From contig JAGAQG010000029.1 in NCBI GenBank assembly GCA_017622875.1, positions 1-45,905 of the forward strand: 45,905 bases of DNA, given 5' to 3'. How positions within the stretch are numbered: position 1 is the first letter of the stretch; the number at the start of each line of letters is the position of its first letter. The position numbers and the translations under genes are program-made. The notes under the pieces were generated by a model. It saw only the letters and a list, made by a program, of their open reading frames with translations. It had not been told where the DNA came from and searched no databases. The DNA is from Lachnospiraceae bacterium (GTDB lineage: Bacteria; Bacillota; Clostridia; Lachnospirales; Lachnospiraceae). Below are positions 24,506 through 31,108 of this stretch, one piece after another.

Positions 24506-25850
24506 AATATATTTTTCTTGTAATTCTGTTTTCATAAATTTCATCATCCAACAAGGGAATCTCCACAAACATGCTTTCAAACTGATAATCCCACTGAAGC
24601 TCAAAACAGTCCACACAATGATCAAGAGAGAACTTTTCATATCCCGATTTTTTCCGCACTTCCATCTCTACAATGTCCATGCAGCGATACGTTTTCTCCT
24701 CCGCGCCTGTTACATTTAAGAATAGATACAAATACTCTTCATACCCCAATTCTATCCCGTTAAACAGACCATTTTGATAAAGCGGAACTTTTTCTCCCGC
24801 AAAAATCTGGCGTGTCTGTCCAATTCCATCCTCTATCGCCTGGGAAATCAAAAAAATCTCCTTTACTGCTTCAATCAGCGCTGCATTTCCAGTAAATCCA
24901 ACCAAAGCCAGTGCTTCCGTCCTTGCCTTTCCCAAATGTTCCGCATCCTGATGATAGAACAAATAGTTCCCACCTGCTCTCAGAAGAAAGATTCTCCACA
25001 TGATATTCTCCAGATTTTTTCTGTCACTTTCCTTTCCGGAAATAACGTATTCCAGTTGATATTCCAGTGACTCCTTCCAGACCTTTTCATTCTCAGCACC
25101 ATAGTAATTACAGTGTTCAAAGATATATCCATGGAACAACTGCATATCCGCAAAAGATATTTTTTCTTTCTCGACCGTACCTTCGTTTAACTCTCTGTTT
25201 AAGATACGTTCTTCGAGCATAACTTCTTTTGAAGACAAATCGGAAGGATCTCCAAACACAGCCTCCGTTAGTGCATTAATCGAAGGGAATGTTATCGACG
25301 GAAGTGAAATATCAAGCACCCGATTTCCATCCTCTGACAAATATCCGTCTAAGATTCCTGCAGCAGTATTCTCCTTTTTTTCAAGAATCTCCTGAATCTC
25401 TGCACCCTCAAGGGTAACATTCCCCACATTTTCAACCAGTTCTTCAAATAGCTTATAACCGCTTTGCACTTTCATCTGCTCTGCCGCCTGCTTTAAAAAT
25501 CTGATTCCCCCGCAATCTGTTGCACGAAAGAAGTTCTGTGCCTCAAGCCCGTTCATTAAAAGTTCTCCTGCATTCTTTATAAGATAAGTTCTGGCTCTTT
25601 GCTCCAAAATTCCCACATGCTCACTTCCCTGTTCATAATCCAGATCAAGAAAAAACAATCCATACTGTGAAAACAATTCCTGCTGATATTCCGAAAGCAC
25701 CGAGAATTCTGCCAGTTCCATGGCCTGCATAGCTTTCGCTCTGAAAAAATAGATTCTCGAACCTTCCATCAGAACCATACAGAAAGTCAGAAAAGTGAAC
25801 ATTGCAAGTGCCAAAAAGATGGTAAGTGATCCTTTTTTATTTCCTGTCAT
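24495..25850 (-). CDS. DUF5702-type pilus-associated membrane protein
   Basis: 451 residues. The N-terminus KKGSLTIFLALAMFTFLTF gives a prepilin-like leader and helix, but phenylalanine stands where the +5 glutamate would be. A long outer domain follows, rich in Leu/Glu helices, with few cysteines. I recognise this as the DUF5702 family regularly found in Clostridia Tad operons; its role is unknown, perhaps a large pseudopilin or an assembly factor. The start overlaps the Flp1-like pilin stop by four bases (ATGA). Confidence 0.8.
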   Translation of the reverse strand: MTGNKKGSLTIFLALAMFTFLTFCMVLMEGSRIYFFRAKAMQAMELAEFSVLSEYQQELFSQYGLFFLDLDYEQGSEHVGILEQRARTYLIKNAGELLMNGLEAQNFFRATDCGGIRFLKQAAEQMKVQSGYKLFEELVENVGNVTLEGAEIQEILEKKENTAAGILDGYLSEDGNRVLDISLPSITFPSINALTEAVFGDPSDLSSKEVMLEERILNRELNEGTVEKEKISFADMQLFHGYIFEHCNYYGAENEKVWKESLEYQLEYVISGKESDRKNLENIMWRIFLLRAGGNYLFYHQDAEHLGKARTEALALVGFTGNAALIEAVKEIFLISQAIEDGIGQTRQIFAGEKVPLYQNGLFNGIELGYEEYLYLFLNVTGAEEKTYRCMDIVEMEVRKKSGYEKFSLDHCVDCFELQWDYQFESMFVEIPLLDDEIYENRITRKIYYET

Positions 25851-26023
25851 TTTAGAATTTTTCCGCTCTGACTTGTAATGGTCTTAAAAATATTGTTTAC
25901 GATGTCTGTCATCTGTTCTTTAAAAATTAATACGAGAGCAATCAACACCACCAAAATCAGAATAATTTCCACAGTCGTGATTCCACTCTCATCCTTCATA
26001 AACTGTTTCCAACGATTCCACAT
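25847..26023 (-). CDS. Flp1-like type IVb pilin, 58 residues
   Basis: A short gene: ATG at 26023, seven bases after AGGAGG (26036-26031), stop TGA at 25849-25847 overlapping the next start as ATGA. The protein begins MWNRWKQFMKDESG and continues ITTVEIILILVVLIAL: cleavage after glycine would put glutamate at +5, followed by a long hydrophobic stretch and a short polar tail (EQMTDIVNNIFKTI). These are the marks of the Flp1-like pilins of Gram-positive Tad systems, and it is the obvious major pilin of this operon. The arrangement between TadC and DUF5702 genes fits. Tight overlaps support translation. Confidence 0.9.
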   Translation of the reverse strand: MWNRWKQFMKDESGITTVEIILILVVLIALVLIFKEQMTDIVNNIFKTITSQSGKILK

Positions 26024-26041
26024 CTTTTTTCCTCCTGTAAT

Positions 26042-27259
26042 CTACAACCCAAATGATAAAAACGCAGGTACCAAAATAATCAAAAATACAACTCCCAGCA
26101 TTCCTATCATTGGAATTAACAATTTTGTACCTATTTTTTCTCCCTGCTGCCTTGTTTTGCGCCTCTTCTCTTCCATTGCTGAAAACATTTCCTGATTCAT
26201 CGCCTCCATCAGAGGAATACTTCCGCGCCTTTTATCTGAAATAAACAGTGCCATCAATTTTTTGTAATGAACCTGTCCCGTTCTGATTCCAACGCTTTCA
26301 TAAACCTCCAGCTCAGAAATACCCTTTTGCATTTGCAAAAGTCCCCAGTTAAGCTCCTCATAAACTGCACTCTGTACACCTCTCCTCCGATACATCAACA
26401 CGATTCTCTCCCACGCATTCCGTACACTTAAACCTGCTGACAGCAGCATGGAAAACTTACTGACAATCTGCGCATAATCTCTTTCAAGCTCTTCGAGTCG
26501 TTCCTTTTTTGCTTCCTTCTCATCCCGTTTTCTGCCAATCTTCAAAGCAAAAGCCGTACTCACCGTTAGAGCCAACACCCAAAGGAAGGTAACATCTAAT
26601 GGCTTTTTCCAGATAATCTTCTCCCCTTCATATTCTTTGGGAAGCACCAGATTCTCTTTCTCAGAGGTTCCTTCATTTTCCCTGTAAATCATCTCTTGAA
26701 GGCTGCTTTCCATTTTCTGTTTTATTGGCAGGATCGTGACTGTCGTTTCATATTCTCTGACAGACTCCTGACAGGTAAGTATTGCGGAAATATTTACTTC
26801 CACTTTTTCAGAAAGCTTTAGATCCTCTCTAAGCTTTCCATCAGAATAAAAATATTCTAAGCCCCATTCTGTCCATTGAACCTCCACACAGGTATCTGGA
26901 ATTTCCTCGGCAAAATTCAAGTCCGTTGTAATCTTTTCAAGACTTTCATTTTTACCCTTTAAAATATCTCCCAAAAGTTTCTCTGCTCGATCAAGCTCTT
27001 TTTGTGTTTCTTCTTTTGACAGGCTTCTTGCTTCTACCGTAACCGTCAGCGGAATTCGCTCCTCTCCTACATAAGCAATCATCTCCTGCATATAAGCCCC
27101 TTCTGACAGCTCGTTCTTTGGAAGTTCGTATTCCTTGTCAAGCTCTGTATTCCGGTAAGCTAAAATCCCCATACTGAGGGTCAGAATCATCCCCACTGTC
27201 AAAAGAACCCATCCTGTGTTTTTCGAATCAGTTTTCAATTTCAAGAATTCTTTTCCCAT
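26042..27259 (-). CDS. TadC-like type II secretion F domain protein with a large outer domain
   Basis: About 405 residues. A membrane helix near 13-33 is followed by about 180 mostly polar residues, a second helix near 220-240, a cytoplasmic GspF/TadC-type helical domain (VSKFSMLLSAGLSVRNAWERI, shown in part; ELNWGLLQMQKGISE) and C-terminal helices. TadB and TadC form the inner-membrane platform for pilus assembly. The first 200 residues are an addition compared with classical TadC, apparently outside the cell. GGAGG lies 11 bases before ATG 27259; ATG 27277 itself overlaps this site and has none of its own. The gene overlaps tadB by 32 bases. Confidence 0.82.
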   Translation of the reverse strand: MGKEFLKLKTDSKNTGWVLLTVGMILTLSMGILAYRNTELDKEYELPKNELSEGAYMQEMIAYVGEERIPLTVTVEARSLSKEETQKELDRAEKLLGDILKGKNESLEKITTDLNFAEEIPDTCVEVQWTEWGLEYFYSDGKLREDLKLSEKVEVNISAILTCQESVREYETTVTILPIKQKMESSLQEMIYRENEGTSEKENLVLPKEYEGEKIIWKKPLDVTFLWVLALTVSTAFALKIGRKRDEKEAKKERLEELERDYAQIVSKFSMLLSAGLSVRNAWERIVLMYRRRGVQSAVYEELNWGLLQMQKGISELEVYESVGIRTGQVHYKKLMALFISDKRRGSIPLMEAMNQEMFSAMEEKRRKTRQQGEKIGTKLLIPMIGMLGVVFLIILVPAFLSFGL

Positions 27260-27971
27260 AGAGATAACAACCTCCATAAATCAAAAGGCAAAGAATCATG
27301 ACCGCAATTCCCGTCATATTTCCATAAAGACTTTCTATTAGAGTCCCTGCACTAATCCTTAAATACAGGATGATTGCAAAAGGAATCATGCACATCAGAT
27401 GAAACTCTGTCTGTTTTTCTGTAAGAACTGTATAAATTTCTTCTTCCACGTCCATACGCTCCTGCAGCATCCGAATAGTATTTTTCATAATCCCCACCAG
27501 ATTTCCTCCGCTTCGCTTTCCGATAACCAATACCTCCGCAAAGTATTCCAGTTCTTCCACATGGCTTCTATGCGAAAAATCAAGCAGCAGCTTTTCTAAC
27601 TGCTCCCCAATGCTGATACCTGCACAGATTTTTTTCATTTCCAGAATGAATACGGTATCTTCCTCTAAATATTGCCCTGTATCTTTTACAGCTTCAGCAA
27701 ATGCATTTTCCATAGACCGTCCGGTCTGTAATGCTGCAATCAGCGCATTTAAAAATTCTTTCAATTCTGTTCTCAGCCGATAAATCCTCTTTCTCATCAG
27801 ACTTCTTCTTTTTTCCTTAAAATAGAAGACTACCAGGAACATCCCAGGAATCATTGCCCAGAATGAGTCAAAAAACAGAATAGAAACTACTACATTCAGG
27901 AGCATTCCTTCCAAAAGGCAGACAAACAACTCTTTCTTCGAAAAGTTATACACTCTGTAGTCCTTAATCAT
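27228..27971 (-). CDS. TadB-like type II secretion F domain protein
   Basis: 247 residues. Two N-terminal hydrophobic segments (about 14-48) and two at the C-terminus (about 190-240) flank a helical F domain with ELKEFLNALIAALQTGRSME and AEVLVIGKRSGGNLVGIMK, as in TadB. It would be half of the membrane platform with TadC, driven by the CpaF ATPase. The ATG at 27971 overlaps the cpaF stop by eight bases. Confidence 0.88.
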   Translation of the reverse strand: MIKDYRVYNFSKKELFVCLLEGMLLNVVVSILFFDSFWAMIPGMFLVVFYFKEKRRSLMRKRIYRLRTELKEFLNALIAALQTGRSMENAFAEAVKDTGQYLEEDTVFILEMKKICAGISIGEQLEKLLLDFSHRSHVEELEYFAEVLVIGKRSGGNLVGIMKNTIRMLQERMDVEEEIYTVLTEKQTEFHLMCMIPFAIILYLRISAGTLIESLYGNMTGIAVMILCLLIYGGCYLYGKRILEIEN

Positions 27972-29193
27972 CAGAAATACCTGCCATTAACAGTTTTTCT
28001 TTATGATGGAGTTCTCCAACCTTTACCCATTCTCCCTGTACCTTTCCATTTTCAGCAGTTTGTTTTTCCTGAAAACGGTATAAGGGATTTACAATGATCT
28101 CTCCATTTTCACATCCATCAATCTCCGAAATTTCCAGAAGCACTCGTCTTTTATCCCGAAGTCTTCCAAGATGAATCATTAGATCGATTCCGGATGCAAG
28201 CTGCCTTCTCACTGCCAACGCAGGAATGTCCATTCCCATCATGACCATAGTTTCCAATCGGTACAGCATATCCTTCGTGCTGTTTCCATGGCCGGTGCTA
28301 AGAGATCCATCATGCCCTGTGCAAAAAGCCTGAAGCATGTCTACAGTTTCTGCACCGCGCACCTCTCCGACGATCACCCGATCTGGCCGATGTCTTAAGC
28401 TTGCCCGAAGCAGATCCCGAATCGTAATTTCCCTACATCCCTCTACCACAGAGTTTCTTGACTCCAGCCTTACCAGATTTGGTACATTCCGAATCTGCAG
28501 CTCTGCAGTATCCTCAATTGTAATGATTCGTTCATTTTTCGGAATAAAGTCCGATAATACATTTAACAGTGTGGTCTTTCCTGAGCCTGTAGAGCCTGAT
28601 ACAAAAATATTGTATTTTGCTATAACCACCTTTTTTAGGAATTCCGCAATCTCTTCATTAAAGCTTTCCCATTCCAGCAAATCCTTTAGTGTAACTGCTC
28701 TTTTCGGAAATTTCCGAATGGTAATTGCCGGTGTATCTAATGCCACCGGGGAGACGGCCACCGACACGCGACTTCCGTCTCCCAGTCTGGCATCAGCCAA
28801 AGGAGAAGCCTCATTTATCATTCGATTGCTCATTCCCGTAATTTTTACAACCAGCTCTTCCAACTGTTCCTTTGAGATTCTTTCTCCGGAAAATGCCTCC
28901 AGCTTGCCTTGCCTTTCCAGAAAAATGCCTCTCTCCCCATTAATCATGATTTCCGTGATGGTATCATCCGCCAAAAGTTCTTCCAATATATCCAGCCTCC
29001 GAATGCTGTGAAATAATTCAAGTCTCAGCAGACATCGTCTGTTTAAACTGATACTTTTGCTGTAGCGGGATGTCTTCAGCACACGGTCAATGACCTCTAA
29101 TACCAGTTCATCCGTCACTTCATCATAAAAATTCAGCTCTTCCAGAACTACCGCCTTTAATTCCTTCCAAGTTTCATCTCCTCTTTCATTCAT
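27964..29193 (-). CDS. cpaF: CpaF/TadA-type pilus assembly ATPase
   Basis: About 409 residues. Secretion-ATPase motifs: Walker A GSTGSGKTTLLN, Asp box RIITIEDTAELQI, Walker B region RVIVGEVRGAE, and His box CTGHDGSLSTGHGN. The N-terminal domain (FYDEVTDELVLEVIDRVL; TEIMINGERGIFLE) is typical of the family. It would power Flp pilus assembly. The frame is open to a GTG at 29217, but the ATG at 29193 overlaps the TadZ stop (ATGA, 29193-29190) and has AAGGA upstream, so it is chosen. Confidence 0.95.
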   Translation of the reverse strand: MNERGDETWKELKAVVLEELNFYDEVTDELVLEVIDRVLKTSRYSKSISLNRRCLLRLELFHSIRRLDILEELLADDTITEIMINGERGIFLERQGKLEAFSGERISKEQLEELVVKITGMSNRMINEASPLADARLGDGSRVSVAVSPVALDTPAITIRKFPKRAVTLKDLLEWESFNEEIAEFLKKVVIAKYNIFVSGSTGSGKTTLLNVLSDFIPKNERIITIEDTAELQIRNVPNLVRLESRNSVVEGCREITIRDLLRASLRHRPDRVIVGEVRGAETVDMLQAFCTGHDGSLSTGHGNSTKDMLYRLETMVMMGMDIPALAVRRQLASGIDLMIHLGRLRDKRRVLLEISEIDGCENGEIIVNPLYRFQEKQTAENGKVQGEWVKVGELHHKEKLLMAGISDD

Positions 29194-30167
29194 GACGTTA
29201 CATTCCTTTCTGCCCACTCCTCCATAAAGGCTTTCACATTTGTTTTCTCGACTCCTGCCGGAATGGAAATTTTGCAGATTGATTCGAGTACTTTCTCAAA
29301 ATTCTCTACCTTCAGTATCTTTTCAAAGTTCCACATCTTCCTTTTAGAGTCCGAGTCCGAAAGCATCGGTGTATAAACTTTCGTACACTGGCTTAGCAGC
29401 CCAAACAGTCCACATACCTCGTTGCCAAAATCCAGTACGATGACCTGATAATCGCTGTCCGCAGAAAGCTTTTCCAAAAGCTCTGTCCATTCTGCCAATG
29501 TAACACTTCGAAGGTCCGCAGGTGCTTTCATCGGCAGGATATAATCAAAATTTTTTTCACTTTGCACAATACTGCCAAGCTTATATAAAAATGTTTTTTT
29601 ACCCTGCCTTAGAAAATAAATCATATCTGCCAGATCCCACAGCTCCTCTTCACCCAGCTGCTCCGGATAGGCCGAAAAGCTTTGCAGATCCAACAGCAAT
29701 GTTTTTCTTTTCCTTCCAAAAATCCCTGCCAGCGCCCTCGCCAATGCTGATTTTCCACATCTCCCAATAGGAGAATACACTCCATAGACTTCAAATTCTT
29801 TTTTTCTGTAATTGATTCCTGTCACAGGCTTTGCATATTCCGCGTAATAGCACAGAATCTCCTTCAAAATATGCTCTGCGGACTGATATTTATAGATACT
29901 TTCATAGTCTGAAAATTCCTCATAAACCTCCCCGTCCGACAAAAGAATAATCTTTCCAATATTGAGACGTTGAAATTTTTCGCTCATCAGCTTGCCGGGG
30001 ATGAGCAAGATTTCTAACGGACTGCGCTTTACGAATTGCTCCAGTTCAGCCACATTTGAAAATGCATGAACCTGAAATCCCAGATTTTTCTTCTCACAAA
30101 ATGCTTCCATCAGCTTTATGGCATACTGTTTTTCTGTATCACAAATTGCAAGTACTTTTACATCCAA
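29190..30167 (-). CDS. TadZ/CpaE-like ParA-superfamily protein
   Basis: About 325 residues. The first 125 form a receiver-like or atypical domain (VLAICDTEKQYAIKLMEAF), and about 135-320 a MinD/ParA-type fold with a deviant P-loop (SPIGRCGKSALARAL), DLQSFSAYPEQ and VIVLDFGNEVCG. TadZ proteins place the pilus machine in the cell. GGAGG (30177-30173) stands five bases before a TTG at 30167, which would be the start (TTG-GAT-GTA, giving MDVKVLAICD); no ATG is available, and a GTG at 30179 overlaps the ribosome site. First gene of the Tad operon. Confidence 0.82.
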   Translation of the reverse strand: MDVKVLAICDTEKQYAIKLMEAFCEKKNLGFQVHAFSNVAELEQFVKRSPLEILLIPGKLMSEKFQRLNIGKIILLSDGEVYEEFSDYESIYKYQSAEHILKEILCYYAEYAKPVTGINYRKKEFEVYGVYSPIGRCGKSALARALAGIFGRKRKTLLLDLQSFSAYPEQLGEEELWDLADMIYFLRQGKKTFLYKLGSIVQSEKNFDYILPMKAPADLRSVTLAEWTELLEKLSADSDYQVIVLDFGNEVCGLFGLLSQCTKVYTPMLSDSDSKRKMWNFEKILKVENFEKVLESICKISIPAGVEKTNVKAFMEEWAERNVTS

Positions 30168-30385
30168 TGTTACCTCCACGTAATTTACAGCGGCTTCTTT
30201 TGTGCAGCGGCAAAAGTGCCTTTTCTGTCCAACGAAAAATGTACAAAATTCTTATTTGCTGCATAGAACTGTTAGAATTTTTCAGAAAAACAGACGTACA
30301 TTTCTCTGTATCCAACATTATGGGTAGTTTGACCGAGCTGGTCAGATCGGCTTTCCGAATGGAATGCCTGATAAACGTTTATCTT
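30168..30385 (-). promoter_or_regulatory. Long structured leader of the Tad operon
   Basis: About 218 bases between the inferred transcription start and TadZ contain several potential hairpins: GATAA-ACGT-TTATC at the 5' end, TCGG/CCGA, TGACC/GGTCA, ACAGA/TCTGT and GGCA/TGCC close to the ribosome site. No open frame runs through it on either strand, and I do not recognise a known riboswitch; the c-di-GMP-I core was looked for and not found. The whole gap 30180-30468 holds only this leader and the promoter. Confidence 0.5.
30370..30383. promoter_or_regulatory. Perfect 14-bp palindrome at the Tad transcription start
   Basis: GATAAACGTTTATC is self-complementary over all 14 bases and covers about +2 to +15 of the predicted transcript. 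It could be a repressor operator overlapping the start site, or a small 5' hairpin with a four-base loop. No regulator in the window is an obvious match. Confidence 0.5.
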
Positions 30386-30391
30386 GTATAG

Positions 30392-30421
30392 ATTGTAGCA
30401 TAAAGATTTTTTTTGACACAA
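30392..30421 (-). promoter_or_regulatory. Promoter of the Tad pilus operon
   Basis: TTGTGT (30421-30416), 18 bp, TGC followed by TACAAT (30397-30392): an extended -10 promoter with a moderate -35 box on the minus strand. Start expected near 30385. Confidence 0.6.
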
Positions 30422-30459
30422 GACGGAAAGATTCACAGAAAATTTTGCACAAAAGAATT

Positions 30460-30488
30460 CGGCGTTTTTCACAAAAGTGAAAACGCCG
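30460..30488 (-). terminator. Terminator of the bofA-like gene
   Basis: CGGCGTTTTTCAC (30460-30472) pairs with GTGAAAACGCCG (30477-30488) around AAAA, with one bulge. On the minus strand TTCTTTT follows. The stem includes the last codons of the gene. Confidence 0.75.
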
Positions 30489-30669
30489 AAATTGCAAAAA
30501 CAAGCCCAAACCCACTGACTCCAAGGCTTCCGATTGTCAATAAATTTAGGGCATTGATGCCCAAATGAAGAATTCCGCCAAAACAGGCGGTAAACAAAGT
30601 GTTGCATGTGTATATCGCAATTACACCAAAAACGACTCGCAGAAAAAAATTTAAGATAAAATCTTTCAT
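30469..30669 (-). CDS. bofA: BofA-like small membrane protein
   Basis: 66 residues, with two hydrophobic stretches (about 6-26 and 37-64) and the family-like HLGINALNLLTIGSLGVSGF. BofA in Bacillus inhibits processing of pro-sigma-K during sporulation by holding SpoIVFB; shorter relatives occur in many Clostridia. AGGAAG precedes the ATG. It is divergent from the DUF2508 (yaaL-like) gene; in Bacillus the order is recR-yaaL-bofA, so this pair appears displaced from the recR operon. The sporulation role here is inference; no sporulation-sigma promoter was clear. Confidence 0.78.
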   Translation of the reverse strand: MKDFILNFFLRVVFGVIAIYTCNTLFTACFGGILHLGINALNLLTIGSLGVSGFGLVFAISAFSLL

Positions 30670-30825
30670 AAAAACTTCCTGTTTTTTCTAAATTTATGCG
30701 TACAAGACCTGTTTTATACCAATGTATTTCTCACTGTAGAAAAAGTTTTTAAATCTCAGTGTATAAGCAAAAGAACTTCTGGATATATTTTATTGTAAGA
30801 AAATAACAGGAAAGCGGGGGATTTT
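30670..30825. other. Divergent intergenic region, no clear feature
   Basis: AT-rich 156 bases between the bofA-like and DUF2508 genes. On the minus strand TATAAA lies upstream of bofA without a convincing -35 partner. On the plus strand only weak -10-like sequences are seen. No sporulation-type promoter could be assigned. Confidence 0.3.
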
Positions 30826-31065
30826 ATGATGACTGACAATTACATTCAGGAACTATCCAGAGAACAGCTTTTATCAGATTTAAAACAAACCAAAACTGCC
30901 CTTGATGATGCCTATTCCAATTTCGAACAGGTCGTAGACCCCGATCTGGTAGACAGCTATATTTACGAAGTAAACGCAGTACAGAAGCGATATCATTTCT
31001 TACTTAAACAGGTTCAGATGCTGGATCTGCAGAATGCGATTGAGGGGGAGCTGGCGGCGTTATAA
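30826..31065 (+). CDS. DUF2508 (YaaL-like) family protein
   Basis: 79 residues: a helical, cytoplasmic, charged protein with SREQLLSDLKQTKTALDDAY and PDLVDSYIYEVNAVQKRYHFLL, the DUF2508 pattern of YaaL. GGGGGA lies five bases before the first ATG and eight before the second (30829); either could be used. Function unknown; YaaL neighbours bofA and recR in Bacillus. A strong hairpin terminator follows four bases after the stop. Confidence 0.88.
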   Translation: MMTDNYIQELSREQLLSDLKQTKTALDDAYSNFEQVVDPDLVDSYIYEVNAVQKRYHFLLKQVQMLDLQNAIEGELAAL

Positions 31066-31069
31066 ATTT

Positions 31070-31098
31070 AAAGAGGGGATCTAAAAAATCCCCTCTTT
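31070..31098. terminator. Terminator after DUF2508 gene, shared with pulA
   Basis: AAAGAGGGGAT (31070-31080) pairs perfectly with ATCCCCTCTTT (31088-31098). A T-rich tail follows on the plus strand, and it is also placed to end the converging pullulanase transcript. Confidence 0.85.
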
Positions 31099-31108
31099 TG
31101 CTACTTTT

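Noticed and set aside
28337-29011. 224-residue plus-strand frame opposite the pilus ATPase gene
   Set aside because: Ser/Thr/Phe-rich antisense shadow of cpaF with no ribosome site; cpaF on the other strand has all catalytic motifs.
30168-30385. Cyclic-di-GMP riboswitch in the Tad leader
   Set aside because: The typical conserved core of class I was not found, and class II landmarks were absent; left as an unassigned leader.
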